Notes under the pieces: generated by a model
The model's input: only the letters and a program-made list of their open reading frames with translations
What the model was told of the DNA's origin: nothing
Databases searched by the model: none
Translations under genes and position numbers: made by a program
In this document: in pieces, positions 49,780-61,680 of the stretch
How positions within the stretch are numbered: the stretch's first letter is position 1
Layout of the letters: every line of letters starts with the position of its first letter
From: Ciona savignyi
Taxonomy: Eukaryota; Chordata; Ascidiacea; Phlebobranchia; Cionidae
Assembly (NCBI GenBank): GCA_000149265.1
Contig: CH003075.1
Location: 769,916-833,915, forward strand
Direction of reading: 5' to 3'
Length of the DNA: 64,000 nucleotides

Positions 49780-50541
49780 ATGAAAGTCGTTTGGCATCTA
49801 CTGTGCCTAATTTATTCCGTCAATGCCGTAATTACAATGGAAAAACCTTCCACACACAATACGTTGCCGTCGGTTAAGGCAATGTTAACAGATCAAGGAC
49901 TCAATTTCAGTAAGAATTAACATCATTTTTATAAATAAACAAATCAATTTTGTTGCTTTACATTTTAGTTAGGGACGCTGGATTGAAGTTGGCAGTAAAA
50001 CGAGTTTCTACTATCAGCCTTCCTGACGTTTCTGGAAAATCAAGTACCCCAATCGGGAACGTCAAATACTCCCTAACGCAGTAAAGTCTCTTTGTGTTTT
50101 TAAAATATACAATAATCACTTGAACAACTTTTCAGAATGAAAATTAAACATTTTACTGTGGGGGCAAGATCCATAAAGCCACAGCCGCCCAAAACTCTAC
50201 TTTTAACTTTGAAGAACGCGAACTTACAGATAACTGGCAACTGGAGATATAAGTAGTAAGTTGTAGCCACCGGAAAATTTGCTGAAAAAAATTCTGACAA
50301 AAGCATATGTTGCAGCCTGTTTATAAGTGACAGCGGAACTTTTACTGGAAAAGCAAATGGCATTTCTGTGAATTTGGGGATAAACGTTGGCAAAGACTTG
50401 GCGGGGAAACCAACAGTGAGTATTTAACTAAGAAAGAAGCTAAACCACAATCACTGGTTATAAGTAACTGGATGCGTTAGTTATGGGTCCCATTTGAAAA
50501 AATGGGACACATATTGTTTTTGTCCGTTTTTTTTTTTTCTT

Positions 50542-50575
<34 letters not shown>

Positions 50576-53500
50576 CGTCAAACGCTTGACAGGCATGGCA
50601 TGGCGCCCCCGACATCTACCAGAAGGAATAATGGAATCGCAATGAAACTTCGTGATTTTTTAGACAACATGGCCTAGATATGCAGAAACCAAAATTTTGG
50701 GTAATAAATTTAAGGGAATTCCCCTTGGACGTTAAAAACCAAAACGGCCATTTTTTTTCTAAAACATTAGCTTTTTAGGCCATAGCACTTGAACGGCTGC
50801 TCCATAAATTTGAATCAAATTTGGTGGAATGTTAGTGCACTAGTCACTGATTTAACACTTAAAAGAAATAAAAAAATTACCTAGGGAAATACCCTAAAAA
50901 TTAAACTTTTGCTGTTAAATGATAATTGTGACAGGCATGCTATGGCGCCCCGACATCTACCAGGAGGAATAATGGAATCGCAATGAAACTTCGTGATTTT
51001 TTAGACAACATGGCCTAGATATGCAGAAACCGAAATTTTGGGTAATAAATTTAAGGGAATTCCCCTTGGACGTTAAAAACCAAAACGGCCATTTTTTTTC
51101 TAAAACATTAGCTTTTTAGGCCATAGCACTTAAACGGCTGCTCCAATTTGAATCAAATTTGGTGGAATGTTAGTGCACTAGTCACTGATTTAACACTTAA
51201 AAGAAATAAAAAAATTACCTAGGGAAATACCCTAAAAATTAAACTTTTGCTGTTAAATGATAATTGTGACAGGCATGCTATGGCGCCCCGACATCTACCA
51301 GAAGGAATAATGGAATCGCAATGAAACTTGGTGATTTTTTAGACAACATGGCCTAGATATGCAGAAACCAAAATTTTAGGTGATAAATCTAGGGGAATTC
51401 CCCTGGGACGTTAAAAACCAAAACGGTATTTTTTTTCTAAAAAAATAGATTTTTTGGGCATAGCGCTTGAACGACCGATACAATTTTAATCAGATTTGGT
51501 AGAATGTAAGTGCATTAGGCCCTGATTTAACCAATTAGAAAAAAATAATAAAATATCTAGGGAAATACCCTTAAAAATAAGATTTTGTTCTCAAATCATG
51601 ATTGTGACAGGCATGGCATGTCGCCCCGACATCTACCAAAACAAATAATAAAATAGTAATAAAGCTTTGTTGTTTGTTAGACAAAATGGTCTAGATACGC
51701 AGGAAAAAAATTGTGGGTGATAAATCTAGGGGAACTCCCCCGGAGACGTTAAAATCCAAAACGGTTATTTTTCTAAAAAATTAGCTTTTCGGAACATAGC
51801 GTTTAACCGGCTGCTCTAATTTTGATCAGATTTGGTGAAATGCTAGATCGTTTGCCACTCTGTGTCACTTAAAAGAAAGAAAACATTTACTTAGGGTAAC
51901 TCCCTTAAAAACGAAGATATGTTCCTGACTCATGATTGTGACAAGCATGCCACATTGCACTGACATCTCCAACAAGGATTCGTCAAATCGGATTAAAACT
52001 TAAAAATTGATAGTTAACATGACCCACATATGTAAAAACATAAACTTATTTACCAAGCCCATGGGGAATTCCCCGAAGCCATGAAAACTAAATCGAACTA
52101 TTTTAGGAATTTAGCATAATTTCAATACAGCACTTAAAAAAGCTTTAATTTAAAACATTTGTGATAAAATCTTTGTAAATCTATCACGATTGTTCTTTTT
52201 TACCTACACATAGGCCTACAGAAGAAGTTTGGTTTAATAACTATGGGACCCATGAGTTTATGCTTGCAGAAACAATAACTACATACACAGTGTATAAAAT
52301 AAAAAATGTATTTAGGGACCCTGTAGCATGAATATATGGCATGCAACATGTGTTTTACAAATAGTGGTGGTTAATTTTTTGTCCGGCCTTTTGTCCGTTT
52401 TTTTTCTTTTTTTTTCTTTTTTTTTCTTCGTCAAACGCTTGACATGGCATGGCATGGCGCCCCGACATCTACCAGAAGGAATAATGGAATCGCAATGAAA
52501 CTTGGTGATTTTTTAGACCACATGGTCTAGATATGCAGAAACCAAAATTTTGGGTAATAAATTTAGGGGAATTCCCCTTGGACGTTAAAAACCAAAACGG
52601 TCATTTTTTTTCTAAAAAATTAGCTTTTTAGGCCATAGCGCTTGAATGGCTGCTCCAATTAGAATCAAATTTGGTGTAATGTTAGTACACTAGTCACTGA
52701 TTTAACACTTAAAAGAAATAAAAAAATTACCCAGGAAAATACCTTAAAAATTAAACTTTTGCTGTTAAATGATAATTGTGACAGGCATGCCATGTCGCCC
52801 CAACATCTACCAGAAGAAGGAATCTCAATGAAACTTTGTTATTTGTTGAACAACATGGTCTTGATATGCAGAAACCAAAATTTTGGGTGATAATTTATAG
52901 GGGAATTCCCCCTGAGACGTTAAAAACCAAAACGGTATTTATTTCTAAAAAATTAGATTTTTTGGGCATAGCGCTTAAACAACTGCTCCAATATTTAATC
53001 AGTTTTGGTTAGAATGTAAGGGCAATTAGTCACTGATTTAACAATTAGAAAAAAATAATAAAATATCTAGGGAAATACCCTTAAAAATAAGATTTTGTTC
53101 TCAAATCATGATTGTGACAGGCATGGCATGTCGCCCCGACATCTACCAGAAGAAATAATAAAATAGTAATAAAGCTTTGTTGTTTGTTAGACAAAATGGT
53201 CTAGATACGCAGGAAAAAAATTGTGGGTGATAAATCTAGGGGAACTCCCCGGAGACGTTAAAATCCAAAACGGTTATTTTTCTAAAAAATTAGCTTTTCG
53301 GAACATAGCGTTTAACCGGCTGCTCTAATTTTGATCAGATTTGGTGAAATGCTAGATCGTTTGCCACTCTGTGTCACTTAAAAGAAAGAAAACATTTACT
53401 TAGGGTAACTCCCTTAAAAACNNNNNNNNNNNNNNNNNNNNNNNNNNNNNNNNNNNNNNNNNNNNNNNNNNNNNNNNNNNNNNNNNNNNNNNNNNNNNNN

Positions 53501-56500
53501 NNNNNNNNNNNNNNNNNNNNNTCTGATTTAACACTTAAAAGAAATAAAAAAATTACCCAGGGAAATACCCTAAAAATCGGATTTTGTTCTCTAATTATGA
53601 TTGTGACAAGCATGCCATGTTGCCCCGAAATCTAGCAAATTGAGTAATGAAATCGCAATAAAAATTTGACATTTGTAACAGAACATAATCTAGGATAAGC
53701 AGAAACCAAAATTTTGGGTAATGAATCTAGGGAAATTCCCCTGAGAAGTTAAAAACCAAAACATTTTTTTTCTAAAAAATTAGATTTTTTGGGCATAGCG
53801 CTTGAACGGCTGCTGTAATTTTAATAAAATTCGGTAAAATGTTAAAACATTAGACACTTTGTGCCAATTAAAAAAAGAAAACATTTAATTAGGTTAATTT
53901 ACATGAAAACAAAGATATGTTCCTAAATTTTGATTGTGGCAGACATGCCATATCGCAATGACATCTCCAACAAGAAGTCGACAAATCAGATTAAAACTTT
54001 AAGAATTGTTACTTAACATGACTCACTTATGTAAAAACAGAAACTTATCTACCAAACCCAGGGGAATTCCCTGAAATCATGAAAAACTAAATCGGGCCGT
54101 TTTGGAAATTTAGCTTTATTTTACTACAGCGCTTGAAAAGAAGCTATAATTTAAAAATTTGTGGTAAAATGTTCGTAAATTTAAAACGTTTATTCTTTAT
54201 TTAACTAAAAATGTAAATTAAGTTTGGTCTGTTAACTATGGGACCCATGCGTTTATGCTTGCAGAAACAAACTACATACTCAGTGTATAAAATACAAATT
54301 GTGGTTAGGGACCCTGTAGCATGAATATAGGGTATACAACATGTGTTTTACAAATAGTGGTGGTTAACACGTGGTTGACACTCTCTAGTTTTTAGAGAAA
54401 CAACTTAGGGCAACAAGGTCTGGCCGTTAGACATGGTTATGGAGCTTGATTGCTGTTAATAATTGCCAGTGACCTTTTATCGAATAGCACATATAATATA
54501 TATTTATGACTGCTATACACGAACCGACTAGTTATGGATCCCATTTGAAAAAATGGGACACATATTGTTATGGGTCCCATTTGAAAAAATGGGACACATA
54601 TTGTTTTTGTCCGTTTTTTTTTTTCGTTTTTTTTTTTCTTTTTTTTCTTCGTCAAACGCTTGACAGGCATGGCATGGCGCCCCGACATCTACCAGAAGGA
54701 ATAATGGAATCGCAATGAAACTTGGTGATTTTTTAGACAACATGGTCTAGATATGCAGAAACCCAAATTTTGGGTAATAAATTTAGGGGAATTCCCCTTG
54801 GACGTTAAAAACCAAAACGCCATTTTTTTCTAAAAAAATAGCTTTTTAGGCCATAGCGCTTGAACGGATGCTCCAATTTGAATCAAATTTGGTAGAATGT
54901 TAGTACAATAGTCACTGATTTAACACTTAAACGAAATGAAAAAAATACCTAGGAAAATACCTTAAAAATTAAACTTTTGCTGTTAAATGATAATTGTGAC
55001 AGGCATGCCATGTCGCCCCGACATCTACCAGAAGGGTTAATGGAATCTCAATAAAACTTTGTTATTTTTTGAACAACATGGTCTAGATATGCAGAAACTA
55101 AAATTTTTGGTGATAATTTTAGGGGAATTCCCCTGAGACGTTAAAAACCAAAACGGTATTTATTTCTAAAAAATTAACTTTTTTGGGCATAGCGCTTAAA
55201 CAACTGCTCCAATTTTAAAAAGATTTGGTAGAATGTAAGAGTCACTGATTTAACATTTAGAAAAAAAAATATCTAGGGAAATACCCTAAAAAATAAGATT
55301 TTGTTCTCAAATCATGATTGTGACAGGCATGGCATGTCGCCCCGACATCTACCAGAAGAAATAATAAAATAGTAATAAAGCTTTGTTGTTTGTTAGACAA
55401 AATGGTCTAGATACGCAGGAAAAAAATTGTGGGTGATAAATCTAGGGGAACTCCCCGAAGACGTTATAATCCAAAACGGTTATTTTTCTAAAAAATTAGC
55501 TTTTCGGAACATAGCGTTTAACCGGCTGCTCTAATTTTGATCAGATTTGGTGAAATGCTAGATCGTTTGCCACTCTGTGTCACTTAAAAGAAAGAAAACA
55601 TTTACTTAGGGTAACTCCCTTAAAAACGAAGATATGTTCCTGACTCATGATTGTGACAAGCATGCCACATTGCACTGACATCTCCAACAAGGATTCGTCA
55701 AATCGGATTAAAACTTAAAAATTGATAGTTAACATGACCCACATATGTAAAAACATAAACTTATTTACCAAGCCCATGGGGAATTCCCCGAAGCCATGAA
55801 AACTAAATCGAACTATTTTAGGAATTTAGCATAATTTCAATACAGCACTTAAAAAAGCTTTAATTTAAAACATTTGTGATAAAATCTTTGTAAATCTATC
55901 ACGATTGTTCTTTTTTACCTACACATAGGCCTACAGAAGAAGTTTGGTTTAATAACTATGGGACCCATGAGTTTATGCTTGCAGAAACAATAACTACATA
56001 CACAGTGTATAAAATAAAAAATGTATTTAGGGACCCTGTAGCATGAATATATGGCATGCAACATGTGTTTTACAAATAGTGGTGGTTAATTTTTGTCCGT
56101 TTTTTTTCTTTTTTTTTCTTTTTTTTCTTCGTCAAACGCTTGACAGGCATGGCATGGCGCCCCGACATCTACCAGAAGGAATAATGGAATCGCAATGAAA
56201 CTTGGTGATTTTTTAGACCACATGGTCTAGATATGCAGAAACCAAAATTTTGGGTAATAAATTTAGGGGAATTCCCCTTGGACGTTAAAAACCAAAACGG
56301 TCATTTTTTTTCTAAAAAATTAGCTTTTTAGGCCATAGCGCTTGAATGGCTGCTCCAATTAGAATCAAATTTGGTGTAATGTTAGTACACTAGTCACTGA
56401 TTTAACACTTAAAAGAAATAAAAAAATTACCCAGGAAAATACCTTAAAAATTAAACTTTTGCTGTTAAATGATAATTGTGCACAGGCATGCCATCGTCGC

Positions 56501-59500
56501 CCCAACATCTACCAGAAGAAGGAATCTCAATGAAACTTTGTTATTTGTTGAACAACATGGTCTTGATATGCAGAAACCAAAATTTTGGGTGATAATTTTA
56601 GGGGAATTCCCCTGAGACGTTAAAAACCAAAACGGTATTTATTTCTAAAAAATTAGATTTTTTGGGCATAGCGCTTAAACAACTGCTCCAATTTTAATCA
56701 GTTTTGTTAGAATGTAAGGGCATTAGTCACTGATTTAACAATTAGAAAAAAATAATAAAATATCTAGGGAAATACCCTTAAAAATAAGATTTTGTTCTCA
56801 AATCATGATTGTGACAGGCATGGCATGTCGCCCCGACATCTACCAGAAGGAATAATAAAATAGTAATAAAGCTTTGTTGTTTGTTAGACAAAATGGTTTA
56901 GATACGCAGGAGCAAAATTGTGGGTGATAAATCTAGGGGAACTCCCCGGAGACGTTAAAATCCAAAACGGTTATTTTTCTAAAAAAATAGCTTTTCGGAA
57001 CATAGCGGTTAACAGGCTGCTCTAATTTTGATCAGATTTGGTGAAATGCTAGATCGTTAACCACCCTGTGTCACTTAAAAGAAAGAAAACATTTACTTAG
57101 GGTAACTTCCTTAAAAACGAAGATATGTTCCTGACTTATGATTGTGACAAGCATGCCACATTGCACTGACATCTCCAACAAGGATTCGTCAAATCGGATT
57201 AAAACTTAGAAATTGATAGTTAACATGACCCACATATGTAAAAACATAAACTTATTTACCAAGCCCATGGGGAATTCCCCGAAGCCATGAATACTAAATC
57301 GAACTATTTTAGGAATTTAGCATAATTTCAATACAGCACTTAAAAAAAGCTTTAATTTAAAACATTTGTGATAAAATCTTTGTAAATCTATCACGATTGT
57401 TCTTTTTTACCTACACACAGACAAGAAGTTTGGTTTAATAACTATGGGACCCATGAGTTTATGCTTGCAGAAACAATAACTACATACACAGTGTATAAAA
57501 TACAAAATGTGGTTAGGTACCCTGTAGCATGTATATATGGCATGCAACATGTGTTTTACAAATAGTGGTGGTTAAACACGTGGTTGACACTCTCTAGTTG
57601 GTTTTGTTTTTGTGTATCGCAACTAACAGACTTTACCTAAACCCAGTGAATTAATTGGTTCTAATAAATTTAAGCAATCTTAATCATATAGAACACTGAT
57701 TTATTGCCCGACTGAGTGTGTCACATTTTAACCAAAGGCGGTTCGGTTGCGGGGTTATTGGCAATTTACATTATCGCAAAGAATAAGATAATTAACACAT
57801 TACTTTTGTAATCTGCAGGTCGTGACGCAGATTTGTGGAGCAAATATAAATGACATATCAGTGAAAGTTAATGGGGGGGCTTCGTGGCTTTATAATCTAA
57901 TATTGGGAGTGTTAAAAGGAGACCTCAAAAAGACGATGCAGAAACAGGCAAATATGTCACGAATTGACTATAATCAGTGTTTTCCAACCATTTTGGGCCG
58001 CGGACTAATTCCAAACCATACAGGCTCTATAAAAACAACAATAACGCCATTTTTGACTGATTGTGCTTAGTTGATGACGTCACATGCATTAATTCCTTAC
58101 TAAGTGAATGGGCCACGAAACAAACATTTCTTTCGCCACTAGCTTGTCAAAATTATAGCCTATGTTTGTCAGTGCACATTCACTTGTTTGCTCTTAAAGA
58201 ACTCGTAATATGTGCCTAGGTAGTTTTCTTGTTTAGATTTAAGGTGTCGTTAAAATTTAACTTCCTTTAAAGAACGTGCGCAATGATCAGAAAAGTTACA
58301 ATGTATTATACGTTTATAAGATTCTTTCGTAATGTGCTCACGGACTCGGTCTCAAATGCGCACTTGAGTTGGAAACACTAGACAATATCATTAAAACATA
58401 ATTATTTTAAAGGATTAAAAAAATAATTTGTTACGTATAGATTTGTCCTGCTATCAGCAATGCTATAAACAAGCAAGCTGAAACTGCTCTTCAAAAGTTA
58501 AAAGGTTTGTAGTGAATATGTTAGTTTTTTGTTTACTTACAAATCTCTCTAAATAGTGAATATTCCGATTTACGCAAATATGCTGCTCGATGTTTCGCTG
58601 GTACAACCGCCCACTATGACATCACAGACAATAGAGTTTGCTCTCCAAGGGCGTTGCTTTTCTAAAGACAACAAACACATTAAGTAAGACTTGTGAAACT
58701 GTATTTCTATTTTGTGTTACACCTATTGTATTGTGTTGTATATAATAAGACGTTCATTTAATTTCAGTGGAAGTAAAAGTGGTAAAACCAAAGGACCGTC
58801 TTAACCATATAACATCGTAAAAGCTTTGGTAACTTGACAATGGGCACGAGGCAATTCGACAATTACCAGTGATAACTCTTTCTCGTTTTACTGTCCACAC
58901 GATAAAACATGAATATTTTACTCCTTAAACGATTTGTTGTGGTGTAAAGTTGTGTCCATGGGCCAACTCAGATGCGTTCTTCCTCGTAAACAGTTTCAGG
59001 AAATGCTCACATCCCACATTCATTTATATGACAACACTGTTTGTGTTGTTTGGTAGAATCAGTTGTTATTCTGCCTTCTACACATGTTTTTTTGTGATTC
59101 GCCAAGATTTACTTCAATCATCCAACGACACAGGTTTCCATTTTCGCCCACCATACTTCCTGAACCACCGAGGAAACAACAGATGACATTTGCTGCCATC
59201 GGAGAATACACTTTCCAGACCTTCGGTTACTCACTGTGGTCATCAAAGTTGTTGGATATTTGGATAACAAAGGACATGGTAATTCCAATAAAAACGCAAC
59301 CATTAAAACATATCACTCTTAACGCCATTTACCGCCAAAACACCACTTGCCCTATATACCACACGATTAGAATGTTCCAAACGCCACCTCTGGTTCAAAG
59401 GAATTGATTGTAGTAGGAATTATTTGCAGTGTTCTGCGTTCAACCAACATCACATGGTCAGTTTGCTTACTTTTGCAGCGAAACATTTCCAGTAAAAATG

Positions 59501-60752
59501 TGGTAGGATTTACTACGAATGCTGACTATATTTACATTTTGCAGCTTACAAAAACGTACAAGAACATAACCGCCGACATCCTTGCAGCTTTTATTTTGGG
59601 GTTCAACCAATATAAAGGAAGGTAAACTGTATAGTTAAAGTTGCTCCATAATCATAATGTAAACGACCTAATCCAATAAAAAATACCCAGACCGTTGGAG
59701 TTTCGAATCAATGCAACCAATCCACCGAGCTTGAGCTTCGGTGATAAAGTGATGAATGTTGGATTGGAGCTTGATGTGATGACTTATGTTGTTCTAGCAA
59801 ATAAGACCAAATTTCTGGCAATGAACTTGCATGCGGTTAGTTGCATATTTTCCATATATTTTTAGTCAACTTTAAAATTACCATTAAACACTAAACTGGT
59901 TCGGTTGTAATTATATAGGCATCAGGTTTATCTAAATCGGCTATGTAGTTAACTTTGACCTGGTGGTTTCGTAATAAATAAAAGCATTCCTGGTGTCACA
60001 TAATGTGTCCTAACATTTCAACTAATTTATAAACACTGCGTGTTTTCGCTGAAAAACAGTAGCTAATCACTTCATTTTGACGATACTGGAAGCCTTCACC
60101 GCTCTTCTTATAGAGCCAAGGGATTATATCTGTCCGAACTATTTAAAAATAAATGATCGTTGTATATGTCAATTACAGGTGAGTAAAGCTTCGGGAAACA
60201 TCACAGCTAACGATGTAAAAGTTACTGCCCACGTTTCTTCTTTGACCACTCAGTTTTCTCTTAAAAGCTCAGCTGTCGGGTTTATTCCAATTTCCGCCAT
60301 TAATTGTTTCATCCCGGAACTAATTCATGCCTCTGTACTTCCAAAATTAAACGGTAATCTATAAATGCAACCTAACCCAACTTTTGGCGTTGTAGATTTC
60401 TTTTAGAAGCTCGTAAGCAATTTATAATGTATCTTTATGAGCTTGAATTTACGCTTTTTAAATAGTTTGTAAGTATAAAACATCTATCGGTTAACCGCAC
60501 AATTTCTATGAACATCTAACTTTTGATGCACAGTCGTTTGGCCGAATGGTTAACGCGACCGATACACATACCTACTTCTGTGCAAAAATGGCGTTGGTGA
60601 CGGGGTCGAAATTTATATTGTTTATAAAAAGAAGATATTTTATAATTTAAAATAATGCACTATATAATTTTGCAGAAAAGCTTCTCAAGGGCTACTTATT
60701 ACCCACATACCAAGGCATTTCGATTGTAGCACCTAAGTTTCAGATTACCAAG
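49780..60752 (+). CDS. BPI/LBP-like secreted lipid-binding protein, copy 1
   Basis: Exons: 49780-49909, 49969-50080, 50136-50255, 50316-50415, 57819-57947, 58441-58504, 58557-58683, 59134-59278, 59479-59499, 59545-59621, 59691-59835, 60179-60353, 60676-60752; 474 codons, phase consistent. The signal peptide is MKVVWHLLCLIYSVNAV. The N-terminal BPI barrel has GLKLAVKRVSTISLPDVSG and an NANLQITGNWRY strand. Cys in TQICGAN and in ICPAIS correspond to the conserved BPI disulfide pair. The C-terminal barrel has INATNPPSLSF, DVMTYVVLANKT and LPKLNEKLLKGYLLPT. The family binds LPS or lipids in innate immunity; the ligand here is inferred only. The intron after exon 5 appears to start with GC. Exon 9 (21 nt) is tentative. 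The C-terminus is unresolved: read-through gives VNSFAC then stop after 60752; an exon at 61097-61120 is an alternative. Confidence 0.87.
50481..54388. mobile_element. Array-carrying insertion 1 in BPI-like intron 4
   Basis: The empty site is preserved in unit 2 (GATGCGTTAG/TTTTTAGAG, around 63383). The insert begins TTATGGGTCCCATTTGAAAA, containing a GTCCCATTT/AAATGGGAC hairpin, and ends GGTTGACACTCTCTAG. Inside are a poly-T run and two modules of ~335-bp tandem units (unit starts near 50586, 50929, 51267, 51605, 51939; then 52440, 52778, 53108, gap, 53608, 53936). Each module closes with TATGGGACCCAT ... GTGGTGGTTAA. The right end CTAG/T and hairpin recall Helitron-type termini, but classification is open. 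Confidence 0.8.
53422..53521. other. Assembly gap of 100 Ns inside the array
   Basis: Exactly 100 Ns, probably a placeholder of unknown true length. Array size and unit count are therefore minimum estimates. Confidence 1.
54532..57597. mobile_element. Array-carrying insertion 2 in BPI-like intron 4
   Basis: The empty site in unit 2 is CCGACTAG/TTAACAC (around 63533). The insert begins TTATGGATCCCATTTG, with the ~36-bp hairpin start present twice, and ends GGTTGACACTCTCTAG, as in insertion 1. It holds two nearly identical modules of four units each (starts near 54661, 54997, 55320, 55652; then 56143, 56477, 56815, 57146; module period about 1482 bp). Confidence 0.8.
57598..57791 (+). repeat. 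SINE family A, degraded, next to insertion 2
   Basis: CTAAACCCAGTGAATTAATTGG and GAACACTGATTTATTG-like blocks match the middle of family A. It is absent from unit 2, whose sequence resumes at TTAACACATTAC. Confidence 0.5.
58745..58920 (+). repeat. SINE family A, degraded (BPI-like intron 7)
   Basis: GCTTTGGTAACTTGACAATGG, GGCACGAGGCAATTCGACAA and a diverged 3' end (ACGATAAAACATGAATATTTT) follow the family A order. Confidence 0.6.
60532..60650 (+). repeat. SINE family B copy (BPI-like intron 12)
   Basis: GTTTGGCCGAATGGTTAACG (A box) and GACGGGGTCGAAATT (B box), followed by an A-rich tail. Confidence 0.7.
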
Positions 60753-61317
60753 GTAAATTCGTTTGCTTGTTAAACATTGTTCTAATTGCAGTTAAAATAC
60801 AGGGGTCGCTGACTGGCAGCTGTGATTGGAAGTTTTCTGGATAAAGTTTGAGTGAATAACGCGACCGGTCAAGATTAATAGGTGTTCGTAACTAATAGCG
60901 CCTTCGTTGATTCAATTATACTTAACGACTCTCGTGTGTGTTGACGCGGCTGTCGATTTGCCGTGTTTTTGCGCCCACCCTTTCATGAATTTTAAATATA
61001 TGTGCTGATTTGGTCATGACTAATTTAAAAAAAAATTAGAGAGTCATAAAGTATTCTACCATGATTTTTTCATATTGCACTTACTTTACAATATAGGCCT
61101 ATATTTTAGTTTATTTCTAATTGTATTTCAAAACAAATATTTTTTTGCACATTAAAATTCCTGACCTTGGTATACTACTTTTCTTATGGATTTAAAAGTA
61201 CCTAATAAGTAAAGCATGGTGACTTACAAGAAACACGAACGTTATTTTACTACTGGGCAGATCATTAAGGTTGCTGGTTATAAAACACTCGCTGCCTTGT
61301 CGATGATTCCATTAGAC
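60753..61317. other. 3' region of BPI-like copy 1
   Basis: Includes the possible read-through stop at about 60771-60773 and a possible short last exon at 61097-61120 after a TATAG acceptor (AYILVYF, stop). Nothing else was recognised. Confidence 0.35.
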
Positions 61318-61531
61318 CAGCGGTTCCCAAAGTGAGACCACGGACCTTTTAGGGTCAGTGAAACACTTTCAGGAGGTCCGCGAAAGAAGTGTAGGCCTAT
61401 TTTTCACTATACGGCACATAGATATTGTAGTTGTGATCGTTTAATTTTTTAGTCTTTACTATATACCACTAAACTTTAAAAAATGCACGGGGTCCGTTGT
61501 GAATTTTTTAAAACAAGTTTGGGAACCAATG
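61318..61531. mobile_element. hAT-type MITE with 8-bp target duplication
   Basis: 214 bp. The left end is CAGCGGTTCCCAAAGTG; the right end complement is CATTGGTTCCCAAACTTG. It is flanked by CATTAGAC (61310-61317) and CATTCGAC (61532-61539), an 8-bp duplication with one mismatch, as expected for hAT elements. No coding capacity. Confidence 0.85.
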
Positions 61532-61572
61532 CATTCGACAATGTACCGATCAAATGTTTATTGTACATAGTA

Positions 61573-61680
61573 CGGCCGTGGCCGGATGGTTAACGCAATC
61601 GATAGACTACTCCTACAAAAACGCTCCTATTGTATACGTTATCTATGGTTCAGTTAAAAAAATAAAACCAAAATCCGGTT
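61573..61680 (+). repeat. SINE family B-related fragment
   Basis: GTGGCCGGATGGTTAACGCA matches the A-box region of family B. The B box is diverged, and an A-rich tail follows. Confidence 0.55.

Noticed and set aside
54437..54743. Lysine-rich minus-strand frames
   Set aside because: They are produced by the poly-T tracts and hairpin repeats of insertion 2, with no protein-like composition.
50586..57560. CRISPR-like array
   Set aside because: Repeat units are ~335 bp and mutually homologous throughout, with no short repeat/unique spacer pattern. It is a eukaryotic satellite-type array.
60532..60650. Genuine tRNA gene (tRNA-Ser/Leu like)
   Set aside because: A- and B-box-like motifs are present, but the stem pairing and anticodon arm cannot be laid out, and several diverged copies with A-rich tails occur. 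It fits a SINE better.
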